Shown here: one piece after another, positions 47,587 through 59,081 of the stretch
How positions within the stretch are numbered: the first letter of the stretch is position 1
How the letters are laid out: each line of letters starts with the position of its first letter
NCBI GenBank assembly: GCA_037178975.1
Contig: JASJZH010000004.1
Coordinates: 930,001 to 994,000 of the forward strand
Length of the DNA stretch: 64,000 bases
Source of the DNA: Oscheius tipulae
Taxonomy: Eukaryota; Nematoda; Chromadorea; Rhabditida; Rhabditidae
Reading direction: 5' to 3'
Notes under the pieces: generated by a model
Database searches by the model: none
What the model was told of the DNA's origin: nothing
Seen by the model: the letters and a program-made list of their open reading frames with translations, nothing else
Translations under genes and position numbers: made by a program

Positions 47587-48465
47587 CTGTAATCGTGAAT
47601 CATTTTCAAAAACAGGAAAAGAAGCTCTCGTCCAAAAGACTGGACATTTTGTCCATGGAAGGCCATTTTATAGTGGCAACCTTTTATCAGTTCTCTGGCC
47701 TTCAGCGATGTTCCCATTAGGGTGTACTGGCCATAGTTTGGGAATACAGTTTCAGAATTGGATTGCAGAAAGGAGAGTAGAAGCTTCGGGAGTTGACCTA
47801 AGTGAGAGGGTCAACTTATGTAACCAAAGCTAAACACAAAAATAGATTGCTTCCGAACTGGAGAAAAAACAATTGTTTCACTGTTTGTACTGTAGATACA
47901 AAAGTGCTCGGGCCAAACTGACCCGGCGGTGGCCTTTTCAATAGGTCGTAAACCCTCTACACTAACATTTTCAAATTTACAAAAGATTGTTTTACTTGAA
48001 AGCCTCAGCCGAAAGCGCGCTCCTGGGTGCGGAGAATACGATCCAATTTCGACTAGTACGTATACCTCTCCGATATGAAATCAAGTTGGCTTCTAAAAAT
48101 TTTGCTTGGTTATGGAAGTCCGCAACTTCTGCCTAACTTTTCGGGTAGAATAAGGCACTTTTGAGTTTTGTGGCATTCTTCTGCAAATTTATAAAGCAGA
48201 TCGAGTGCTACAGCTTCTCTAAAAATCCTTTGGGGATAAGAGTTTGTTTTAGAGGTGAAACTTCAATCGCCTTAGCAATGCACCAACTTTGAAAGCGGTG
48301 TACTGACGGACACGGTTAGAATGGATTTTCAAGTCTTTTCTAGTTATTTTTACGAAGTGTGTCACGACTACAGTATCTAGAAAGACACTGTTGAGACGAT
48401 AGTGACACCAAGAAATCAAAAAGTAAGAAATTCTGAAACAGACTGCCTAGAACAGTATACTTGGG

Positions 48466-48600
48466 TACCCGACTCGATGGCGCAAATGTGGTGCAGCGTT
48501 TTTCTTGAAAGTCAACCCATACACCCTGGGCGTCATTTTTGTCCAAGGTAGACACGGCGAAAATTAAACTTTAGCACAAATAGCGCCAAGGATGTATCAG
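48466..48600. repeat. Dispersed foldback repeat, copy B
   Basis: Same order of blocks as 24545-24660: TACCCGACTCGATGGCGCAA, TCAACCCATACACC, GGCGTCATTTTTGTCCAA, and a right arm AGCGCCAAGGATGTATCAG. Confidence 0.7.
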
Positions 48601-49084
48601 GCAGATTTTTAGAAAAACGCTCAGACTCATCAACTCCACAATCAAGAAATATACCTCGACTCGATTTCGAGTCTAAGAGTATGATTATGAAAAACATAAA
48701 TCAAGAGAACCTTGAAATGCTTAGGTAGTCAACAGGATCAACGGCTCTATTTATTTCCCTCCTCCCCCTATACAGAGATCAAAAAACGGGCGCATGCATG
48801 GCGAAAGAGAACCGGCTGTTTGTTCTTTCGCTCCTACACGCAGACTAGAGAGAAAGGGTGAGAGTGAGAGCGGGAGAGAAAGAGAGACCGCACGTGAGAA
48901 TTTCGCAAGCCTGAAAGAGGAAAGAAAACGAACGTGGTGCAAACGTGTAACTTTTGCATCAGTTCTGCTAGTGCCTAGAATGCCTTCGAGGTTTCGAGGG
49001 GATCGTCAGACAAGCTCCTTCGGCCCGGAAAATGTCGGGCCAATTTTTAGCACCTTTTGCCTCAGGCCTTTTCAGTGCCCTATA

Positions 49085-49187
49085 GAAATCAGCCATATAG
49101 TGATCAAGGTTGCAGTTTTTTCATTCGGTAATGATCTGCAAAGTCGTAGCACCTTTTCTTCTCTACAACTTTGCAGAACATTGCAAA
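49085..49187. repeat. Foldback repeat
   Basis: AAATCAGCCATATAGTGATC and AAGGTTGCAGTTTTTT precede arms ATCTGCAAAGTCGTAG and CTACAACTTTGCAGAAC. Same layout as 16728-16816 and 47253-47403. Confidence 0.75.
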
Positions 49188-49394
49188 GCTGTCCTCAGCC
49201 CAAAAAAGTGCGATTTTAGGAATATCTGAGGACCGCCAAGAAATAGCCTTTTTGAAACCGGACAAATAAGTTGACTTTCAGAAGCACTCTAAGAATCGTC
49301 AGCAGTCGAGCAATGTTCAGATTGTCCTGCCCTTTTCCTACTTGCAGAGAATCGCGTGAGAGCTCTCGGATAAGCCACAGGAAGACTAGGACAA

Positions 49395-49555
49395 TCAGGG
49401 TTGTCGACCAGGTCCGTGCCAGCAAGGTGCACAAGCGCGGATTCGCTCATATCGCCGAGTGGGTTCTCAAGTTCGTGGAGTTCCTTAGACGATCCTTCGG
49501 AAGCACTGCACGGCCACAGGAACCGCAGTCCAATCAAAAGACTTCTAACCTGTAG
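49395..49555 (+). CDS. Possible orphan terminal exon
   Basis: After an AATCAG at 49397 a frame reads VVDQVRASKVHKRGFAHIAE, WVLKFVEFLRRSFGS and stops at 49555, with nematode-like codon choice. A second short frame (SVVYQYNVEDEDELII, stop at 49680) follows a GTGCAG at 49629. They could not be joined in phase, and the minus strand is also open here. Treat as a lead only. Confidence 0.25.
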
Positions 49556-50187
49556 AAAGGGATGAGCTGTTGCATCTCTACGGAACGGATAAGTCTAACC
49601 TCCCGATCATCTGAAACATTTTAGTGCAGAGTGTGGTCTACCAGTACAATGTTGAAGATGAGGACGAGTTGATCATCTGAATCGAAATGTCAAAGCGTTG
49701 TATGGGCCAATTCCAGCTCCGCCAGTACCACCACTCGTGACCGCTTCTCCTGTATTTGTAAAAAAGGCATCCGAACTTATTGTCTATCTGTTCTCCTGTT
49801 TTTCTTTAGATCTCGCAGCTGTCTTCTTGAATCATCTTGCCGGCTTTCGTGTTCTTCTGGTTTTCCCCAAGAGTTCTTTGCTCGATTGACAGAATTTCGT
49901 TCTTGTAACTGTCAGTTTGTCCTGTTCTGTTTCTGTCAAATCCAGTATTTTACATCGTTTCTGTCACCACTTAGGCTTCACAGGCCGAAAAACAGAAAAC
50001 AACATTATCTCCACTCCACCTAAAAAGTAAATTTATTACCTTCTTTTTCTCTTGCACAGGGGCCGACAAAAACGGGAAGGGGCAATCGGGGAAAAAAATG
50101 AGAATATAACAATTAAAAGAGAGATAGAGACCTGTTTCTAGCGTAGACAATCGCTCTTGTTCGAGTGGGAGTGCAAAAAAAAAAGAC

Positions 50188-53100
50188 TTAGGTGAAAGTG
50201 AATCCGGCCGTTCGGTAGGTGTTGTAGACCTTCTCGATCGAGTTGACGTAGGCAGCTGTGCGGATGTCCAGGCCGAGGTTGTACTTGTGCGCCGTGCGGA
50301 TGATAGCCTCTCCGGAGCGCGTCATCGTGTACTCGAGTCCAGAGTGGACAATATCCTGCAAATTCGAATGGTTTTAGGGGGCGGAGATGGACAGATTTCT
50401 GCCATTTTAGCCTATTTGCGCTCGCTTTTTCGTGTAATCGAATTCCTCGATCAAGAAAACATACTTGGCAAAAAGTTAGCAGAAAAACTGCGAAAAATAA
50501 GTCAAATGTTTGAAATATGAAAGAAGAACTATGCAAATAGAGAGCCCAAAAAACGAACCTTCTCGCTGGCTCCGGCCATCTTGGCGGCAAAGTCAGCATT
50601 GGGGCTGATGGGGGCCTCCTTGCCGATGGCCTTCTCCACGGACTCCTGAACGGACTTCAGGAGCATGTTGTTGGCATCGCGCTCGTATTTGAAGGTCAGA
50701 CGACCGTAGCTGACGTGGTTCAAGTTCTTCAGCCACTCGAAGTACGAGACCGTCACTCCACCACTGTTCACGTACCTGCAAATTATGCTTGTTTAACTAG
50801 AAACTTTGGTAATTTGGCATGGAAATTTCTGTCTTGGTTTTAAACAACAATAATGTCATGCTTACATACTCAAAAATTGTCCTAAACACAAATCCCGGTT
50901 TGAAAATGGCCGTTCTGATCCTGGTTCCCAAAGTTATTGGAATTCAGTTTCGAGCCTCAAAACATCTCTAGTTCTTCAGAGACAAAAATGAAATGGGTTT
51001 GGGAAAATGAGATGAGCAATGCTCCTTTGCTAGATCAGGAAGTACCAAATCAATGATGCGACCTCTATTCGTACCAAAGTTGAAACATAGCTTTTCTTCG
51101 ACTCTGAAGGATAGTTTTTTCATGATTTTACTCGACTTTTTTGATTTGAAATATACCCAGAATAATAACAAAACCCACATGTCGGGAATGATAAGGCAGT
51201 CTCCACGGGCCAGAAGGATCTTCTCGGCAGCGGGAGTCGTAGGTCCGTTGGCGGCTTCGGCAATGATCTTGGCCTGAATCTTCTTGGCGTTGGCCTTGTG
51301 AATAGCCTTCTCGCAGGCGGCAGGGACGAGAATGTCGCACTTCTCGAAGAGGAGCTCATCGAACGGCTCGAAGTTCTTGCCTCCTGGGAAGTTCTTGATG
51401 CTGCCAGTCTTGTCCTTCCAGTCCTCGAGCTCCTTCGGGTGCATGCCATCGGGATTGTAGACGGAGCAGTTGTACTCCTGGATACCGATGCACTTGGCTC
51501 CGGCTCTAAAATCGACAAAGTTTTTGACGAAAATTGACTCGAAATAACCTGTGAAGATAGCGCATGGTGTGGAGTCCGACATTACCGAAGCCCTGGATGA
51601 TAACGGACTTGCCGGCCAGACCGGTACTGAGTCCAACCATGTCCATGTACTCCTTGTTGTTGGCGAAGACCTCGAGTCCCTTCCAGACTCCTCGGCCGGT
51701 GGCAGAGACACGTCCGTGGATTCCTCCCGCGACGATGGGCTTACCGGTGATGCAGGCGGAGGCATCCTGGAAATTTCTGGGGGTTAGAACGCATTAAATA
51801 AACAGCCCAATTTGCTTGTATCTGGATAGCTTTGATGACAGGATTCTAGCAAAAAAAAAAAAACGAGCGTGCAGTGTTAGGCAACCAGGTCTTCAGTAAC
51901 CCAGCCCGGCCGGAAGAGTCGACTGCGGCCTGCGTATCTAAACCAATATATCTGGTTTCGAAGTTTCTTTTTTGAAATTCCGAAAATGGTAAATTCACTG
52001 ACTGCCGATTTCAGATTTCAAAGAAGTTTTGAGACCTAACAAGTGCCGGTCGGTAGGAAATGGTGCGCTGCGTATCTGAACTCAATACGGCTGGCCTGGT
52101 TTCCCAACACTGGAGCATCATATTCGGCTGCTTTCACCATTGGAACATTATCGAAACTCCTTTCCAAAAGCGGACACTAGTGTGACAATTCTGAGGAAAA
52201 CAGGTCAAAAGACTCACAAAACTAACGGGTAGGGGCTCTAAAATCCAGTTTTACGTCCAGGGACCAGCAAACACTCAAAGGACCGAATGGCCATATTTGG
52301 CTTGCTTTGTTGGCTAGGCGAGCCAAAGCTTCGGTCAGACAGTAAAAGGCATACTTTCCAGACACTCTAATACGTTTCTTCATTCTAGAAAATCGTTACA
52401 GGCAGGCAAAAAGCGCTTCCGATAAGACTCTTTTTATGGCTGTGGCGTGATAGAAGCTCGCCAGAGATCAAGGACGGGTTGAAATAAAGGCAAAAGACGC
52501 AAGAAACTGACCCTATCCTGGTGTCCGATGGTCTGAGCGTAGGTGTCGGCAATCCAGGCCATTTCTCTCTCTCCGGTTCCCATGTCAGGGGCTGGCACAT
52601 CGACTCCGGGGCCCAGGAAGCCCTTCTTGGCGAACTCGATGGCGATGCGGCGGGTGATCTTCTCGATCTCGTACTCGCTGTACTTCTTCGGGTCGATCTT
52701 CACACCACCCTTGGCTCCTCCGAAGGGCACATCGACGACGGAGCACTTGTAGGTCATCAGGGCGCTGAGAGCCTTGACCTCGTCCTCGCAGACGTCGAGG
52801 GAGTAGCGAATACCTCCCTTGGTGGGGCTACGGTGCTCCGAGTGCTGAGCACGCCAGGCTTCGATCATCTCGAACTCGCCGTTGTCGCGACGGATCGGGA
52901 AGCAGACGTAGAGAACCTGTAAATGAATGAATTTAGTGCTTTCTGGACAGTTTCAACCAATTTCAAGGAGCTAGAAACATTGATTCCAACCCAGAACGTA
53001 CACGAGTCAGTATGAGACGCTGTCAAGCCCAAGGGTCGCAAATCTGACCAGCCATAGGGAGGAATTGAGAGGAGTGAGGTTACTGGGCTGGTATTATATC

Positions 53101-53561
53101 TTTTGGAGGCTACAGAAACCCGAAAACGGGCTTAGGAGATCAAAAGTAATGTTTCGAGGTTTCCGAGCCATGAGGAGTACGATAGACTGCTATAGCTCGA
53201 CTACTGGACGATCTTTAGCCCTATTAGCCCAAAAATTCGAACACAATAGCAGCTAGGAAAGAAAAAAAGTAAGCAATACCTTGTTGACAGGGCGCATGGA
53301 CTTGAGGATACCCTGGACAAGGTGTTTCTTCTCCTGGTTGGACATGGTCTGCGACTTCATCTCCTCCACGAGCTTCGGCTCGATGACGGTGGCTCCCTTC
53401 TCAAAGTAGAAGTCGACCATCTTGTAGAAGCTCGGATTGGTCTGCTCGTCCATGGGCTTCTGCTCGTCCAAGAGCTGCGCTTGCGGGTCCAGGTTGGCTC
53501 CGGCGCTCATAAGACGGCGGGAGACGAGACGTCCCGAAGTACGAGCCAAGGTACTCAGCAT
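50188..53561 (-). CDS. gdh-1: Glutamate dehydrogenase, mitochondrial
   Basis: Converts glutamate to 2-oxoglutarate and ammonium with NAD(P)+ in the mitochondrial matrix. Exons 53561-53280, 52916-52512, 51766-51549, 51505-51179, 50775-50559, 50355-50188 (TAA): 538 residues, matching animal GDH. The N-terminus [20 protein letters not shown] is a basic, acid-free mitochondrial presequence. Seen: [20 protein letters not shown], the catalytic-lysine block [49 protein letters not shown], the dinucleotide-binding [27 protein letters not shown], and the animal-type antenna region before [15 protein letters not shown]. Codon use is strongly biased toward C-ending codons, unlike its neighbours, which fits high expression. 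A TTTTTCAG acceptor lies two bases before the ATG. Confidence 0.97.
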
Positions 53562-56379
53562 GGCTGAAAAACTGGTTATTTTGAGAGCTAGAATAAGTGG
53601 AAAGAGGTGATATAGAGGTAGATAAAGTGATTAAACTCAAAAATCACAATTTTTTCAGGAAATGAGACGATTTTGACCAGAGGAAATGACGATAAAGACA
53701 AAGAAATGGGGTTGGAGACAATTTAGATGCGCAATGTGTGAAATACAAGAGTTAGATCGTCTTTCGGGAGGGCAAATACGTTTTTGTAGACTACCTAGCT
53801 GAACCTTCGAACTATTAGACAAAGTGGGGAGGCCGGAGACTCGGCAGAAAGCAGCATACGAGCAGTTTTGAGGGTTTCTTAGGCAGCAATAATAATTTTC
53901 GAAGGAAACAAGCTTACAGGAGTAGCAGGGAGCCGTTCTGAGCTCGATAAATCATGGGAAGAGGAGTGAAATAAGCTTAGGGACAGATAAAGGGATTGTA
54001 GCACATGAAAACACGAATTTTAAGACGGCAGACACGATTTTTGTGCCATTTGCTATTTGGAGAAACTGCAGAAAGTCCTTAGCAACGATTACACAGCTAT
54101 AGCTGCTGGAAAATACGGGAGAAAGAGTTATAAGAACAAAGTGCTCGACGAAGGAAAATACGTCTTTTGCGACGGCAAACATGGAATCAGGACAATTTGA
54201 AGGAGCAACATTAGCCCATCGCTGAAGCTCAGAAGCCGAGAGGAACGGGTAAAAGTGAAAGAAACACGTACGAGTTACACGTGTTTTACAATAAAATGTA
54301 AGTCAAAAGTACGATTTCTCACAACTTTTAGCGGGGTTTACTGCTCGCAAATTGCTGCAAAACGAATATCTTGTGTGGCTGATGCGAAAAAATGGGAGAA
54401 TGTCCCTAAAAAGGCAAGAAACAGTACAAACAAACTTCAGGCATTTCGCAAACCTTTTTTGGATAAAAGGGTCATTTCTGGTCAATTTTTTGGTGCTGAA
54501 CACGATGCAACTAGCAAAAATGAATGAAAGGAACGGGAAAGGAGGGAAAACAGCGTCAAGAATGCGAAAAATTTAGGAAAAGCAGCTCGCAGAAATCCCA
54601 TTTCAAGGGGGGCCGCGCGGTAAACAGCGCGCATCAACTCTTGAGAAACTGTAAGGCGGCGTATCAAACAGCCTTTTATTATTTCCTTTCCAGCTTTTTC
54701 CTAATTTGCCTGCTGTTTTCTACCTAGTTTCACTGTTTTAGCAAAAAAAGTATGTTAAACATAGGTTAACAAACATAGGTTAACAAGTGCGAAAGAGTTA
54801 GTGAATCGTAAAGGTCACGTATAGGCCAGGATAAGATGGTAAGACCAATTCTTGTAGACAAAAGGCAACATGTTATCATTCGAGCGATAAAATGATCTGA
54901 TAAGAGAATTAGCAACTGCGAAGCGGGAGGGGGAAGCCCCAGGACGAGAGTGGAGCCACGTGTGGGGGTCGGCCGACGATGGGGCCGCCCGTGTAAGAGT
55001 GGCGCTCCGCCCAGCTCTCGCTGTCTCTGCCACCAATTCGTCGAAAATCTACGGGAAACTATCGGCTGATAAAATCTGAAGAGATTTCTGCGAAAAACTG
55101 ACTGAAAACAAAGTAAAATGACAGAAGAATCGCCGTGTTGCATCAGCTAAGGCAAAGATAGGACTGTCACCGGAAATCCTGTACTTTTTCGAGGCGAATT
55201 GTGGAAAATGGGTAGCTGCAAACTCTGTCTGTTCAGAATTGATAAAAGCTCGAGAAATAGAAGAGCTACGCCAGCCTCTTAAGGCTAAAACCCATTACGG
55301 AAACAGCAGAGTTCCGGCAGAAACGGAGTGCCTCGAGTATTTTTAATTTTTCAATACTTTCTTACACTAAAATCAAAAAGTGAAGCTTTGCAAAGTTGTT
55401 GAGCAGACAGAAAGCTATAACTTGTAGAACATCACTTTCGAAGAAAATGAATACTAGGCACAAAAAAAAACTTGGATTTTGCGTACGGTTTGTGACCAAC
55501 GCTGGCTTAGGGAGAAATTTAGATAAGCCTAAGCCTAAGACATAGGCAAAGGTTTCGGATTTTATGTTGTTTTACAAACTTGTAGCTCTCAAACTGCTCT
55601 ACAGCGTTGAAGAAGATGGCTAAGCTCAAAAATTGGCTATTGTGACAGGAAATAGAAGAAAACTAGTAGACACCACAGGCCACGACTGTAGACTACAATT
55701 CGACGACTGTCTTTTACGAGGTCTGTAATGGGCAGATGACAAAAAGTCGTCGTTTCTGGTCGAAAAACGTGTGAAGCACAAGAATTTGAGTCTCCCCACG
55801 TGGTCCGCCTGTCCTTTCTGCGCCGCCTGTCTTCCCCTCTCGCTACCCTCTGTAACGTTGTTTGATCTGGACAGCCATTTTGTGGGCGCCGCGTGAGCGA
55901 GGGGGACCTTTTGCCCAGTCGCTCACGCCACAGCCACTCGATAAGCTATCAACGAAACGACAGGAGAGAGAGGGAGCTCGGGTGACGCGCTGAAACTGCA
56001 GTTTTACTGCACCCGGAATGTACGGAACAGGAGAAAGGGGGGTAAGAGACAGAGAATAAGTAGAGATAGAGACAGCGGTCAAGAGATCAAACTGTCAGAT
56101 CCAAAATGATACTGAAACAACCTTCGATAGACCGGTTCTCGACCGATCTCTTGAATTATGTATGTTCATTTTGTAGCCAACAACACTCCTTTTTGGGGGC
56201 CTCAGATCAGCGCCAGCTGACGTCAAATGGAGAAAAACTCGAGGTTAGGTCGAGCCCCGGTGTGTAAAAATTCGCTCCCGTCATCAAAAGGTGTAGGTTT
56301 CTGAGAGTTCAAACGTGACAAAGGACAAGGCGGAAATAAAAAAATTTATTATTAGATTTTCTACAAACACATGGAAAAA
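53562..56379. other. Intergenic, presumed gdh-1 upstream region
   Basis: No gene found. A GC-rich patch with CACGTG-containing sequence lies at 54920-55030 and another GC-rich, cytosine/guanine-skewed patch at 55790-56000; either could be a promoter. Weak relatives of the TGCAAAGTTGTTGAG foldback family occur at about 55386-55437 and 55566-55617. Confidence 0.5.
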
Positions 56380-58142
56380 CTATCGACACCCGTCGTAGAA
56401 GCGGAGGACGGAGCGTTTTTGGACGACACTGACCTGAAAATGTTGTTGTACTGTCTCTCTGTCTGTCTGTTCTTCTATCTCCCTTTATCTCTGTCTCTCT
56501 GTCTTCCTCTACCTTTATCTCTCCCGAAAACATCCGTTTCGTAATGTGTGAAGCAACACGACACTTGTAGTCGTCCCTCTTGCTCCGAATCATGCATGGA
56601 TCTGGAAGACTCTTGACACCGTCGACAGTGCTCTCAAGCATCCTCTTCGCTCTTGAAGAAAAACCACGGAAATTTGTGCATCTAAAATATGGTGGAAAAT
56701 ATTGAAAGAAAAATAAGCAAAAGCGATTAGCCACCTAGGGGACTTGAACCCCTGACCGTTGGATTAAAAGTCCAACGCTCTACCGACTGAGCTAAGGTGG
56801 CTACGAGGATCTAGGTTTACTTCACTGCATCATTAAAGAGCGGGATTTTAACAACTGGACACGTCTCTGGATTGTGAATCAACTTACCGACTGATATCTT
56901 CGGAGTAGGAGTTGTGAATCGAGTCAGGAGACGGCGTTCTTTCCAGGGTGATCAATGTAGGTTTCGGCTAAAAAAATCGCAAACAAAAATTTTTTTTCCG
57001 ATGAGCAAACCTGACCTTTTTTTTGTCTTTTTTCTGTTTATCCTTCCGTTCTTCACATTCACCAGAACACTTCACACTGACAGTCAGAGATTTTTCTGGA
57101 AGCAAGTCTAAAGAAACCCGGAGAGGTGAAGAGACGGAGATACAGATAGACGTTACCTACCTTGTATCCTTTCAACTTTTCCTCTAAAAATACTTTCGAT
57201 CCTCCATCCTCTCTTAAAAAGATCGATCTTTGTCCCAAACTCCTCTTTTTTTGGTCCTGTCAAGAAGTTGTAGGACTGCATCTCCAAGAACGTGATCTTC
57301 TCGACCAGAGGAGCATGTCTAATCCAGCAGTCAGAGAAGCTGGCTTCGAGGCTCTGGAAGTAGGAATCGGCATCCAACTGGATCCGTCCTTCTTGAACTG
57401 TTCTTCGTGTTGACGGGAGGATGGGCCAAAAAATGACATTGATATTCGGGTGCTTCTCGACCTCGCGATGCACAGAGTCATGGTAGCTGGATACGTATAG
57501 ATCCTTCAGTTTACTTTCTGTTACTATACTTCTTAAGAACCCACTACTATGTCAGCCTCTCTCTCAAAGTGAGTCAGCAGAGTCCTCAATGTTGAAACAT
57601 CCTCAAAAAGATGTGCCAATGAGAGACAGATAGCTGATTTGTGACGACGAGGGAACAGATCTGGATCCAACTGAAACTTGTGCATTTTTATGACCAAATA
57701 GACTCATACCATTGTTCCAAACTCTTGATTTTTCAGCTCTATCGAAAATCCGGGCTCTAGAACATCACAAGTTCCTAGATAGAGTCTAAAGGGACCCAGA
57801 AGTTGTGTGGTCACAGGTGAGGTCAGCTTCCCAACTGGATTCCGTGAGTCACAGTATAGGTCAGCCGGTGGGTCTCCCTGACTATGGAATAGGAACTGAA
57901 CAGAGGCTGAACTGTCCCCGGAAATGGAGGAATTCAGGTAGGTGATGGAGGTAATGACAGATTCTGAAGGGGCAGCTCTGTCCATTTCTGAGAGTTCGAA
58001 GAGACGGTTGACCTGAAAGGTTCAATCTCTCCATCTCTCTGTCTCTCACCTTCAGAATCAAACAGTACAATGCAAAGCAGCAGGACAAAAAGATCCCCAA
58101 TACCACAAGTTTGCTCTGAGTCCCAGGCGTCCGTCTGCCCAT
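56380..58142 (-). CDS. GT92-like (DUF23) type II membrane glycosyltransferase
   Basis: Exons 58142-58050 (cytosolic start and anchor KLVVLGIFLSCCFALYCLIL), 58012-57710, 57670-about 57542, about 57520-57161, 57095-57016, 56967-56888, 56681-56513, 56433-56380 (TAG). The catalytic-domain segments RRHKSAICLSLAHLFEDVST, LYVSSYHDSVHREVEKHPNI, NVIFWPILPS and EASFSDCWIRH follow the order seen in the nematode-expanded GT92 family (Golgi galactosyltransferases acting on N-glycan core fucose). Assignment rests on this pattern, not an alignment, and the expected D-x-D residues are not obvious. The junction after 57542 could not be phased (the frame runs into a stop), so a sequencing error, a non-canonical intron or gene decay is possible. 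A tRNA gene sits in intron 56682-56887. Confidence 0.62.
56729..56801 (-). tRNA. tRNA-Lys (UUU)
   Basis: 73-nt cloverleaf: acceptor GCCACCT/AGGTGGC, D-arm AGCTCAGTCGGTAGAGC, anticodon stem TTGGA/TCCAA with loop CTTTTAA (anticodon TTT), T-arm CAGGGGTTCAAGTCCCCT. No intron. Lies within an intron of the glycosyltransferase gene, same strand. Confidence 0.97.
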
Positions 58143-59081
58143 TTTCTGAAACCAAAAAAACTACAAATGTTGGAGAGTGAAAGTGACAGAGAGAACGGGT
58201 TGCCGCAGCTAAGCTTCAACTTGGAGGAGGCTCCTTTGGGCGGGCTTGTCCGGCGTCCTGATAGAGATCTTGGCTGAGGAAGGGGGAGGCGGACTGGATA
58301 CATCTGTGTCCTAAGGACAAATCAGAAACATTCCTGTGGCAGAAAAAAGATCAGTACTACTGATTCTTTGTTCGGAGTAGTGGTTCCCCTAAATATCATT
58401 GAATATTCTTACTAAGCTCAAAATTCTTTACAAAACGGTACTTTATAAGAAATTTGGTCCCGGGCGAGATAGGAACCCCCGGTCCGTCTAGTGCAACCTA
58501 CAATAGGCCACGCACACACCCACACACAGACACGGTTGCGCTTTAGCAGGAGAAACCAGCCGTCTGACGACGTCGCTCTGGATAAAGTTAGGAGTGTCGA
58601 AGTGTCAAAACTGAGTGCATTCGAAAGAATTTTTCAGAAAATTGATTGACGCTTTTACGTAGTAGACAGACTCATCTTTCAGCTGATTGACAGTTTTACG
58701 CTCAGCTATTCCTCCGAACTCCTTTTCCCACTTCTACTAAGAGTTCTCGCTCATTGACTGCTCTTTATATTTAAGAGAGATGACCAAAATGGTTCGCAAC
58801 TTTTCTCCGTTAGTTCATCTTCCCCGAATTTGCGCCTTACTGGCGCAAGCCGAGCCAACACTGGCACGGGCCCTGTGGACAACCCTTAGAATATTGAAAG
58901 TATTCTTGACCTCTTCAACCATCTCCCTCCTCATTACCTCATTCCCACTCATCAGGCCCCCACAGCGCCTTCTGCCAGCCTCATCTCCATGGAAACGAGG
59001 CCCGTTCAAGCTTCCTAGCAGTGTCCCTATTTGCCCCTTCAACCTAATTTCGTACATTTTTTTTTCTGAGAAAAGGAGAAA
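58143..59081. other. Divergent promoter interval
   Basis: Lies between the minus-strand glycosyltransferase and plus-strand rab-28. A TTTCAG three bases before the glycosyltransferase ATG suggests trans-splicing. Nothing else recognised. Confidence 0.5.

Larger units (their letters stand above)
47587..50187. other. Repeat-rich interval between UGT and gdh-1
   Basis: Contains a dispersed repeat copy (48466-48600), a foldback copy (49085-49187), GAGA-rich sequence at 48840-48910 and a possible orphan exon at 49395-49555. No complete gene could be assembled. Confidence 0.5.

Noticed and set aside
58440-58510. tRNA-like GGGGGTTCC sequence
   Set aside because: No acceptor, D-arm or anticodon arm could be paired.
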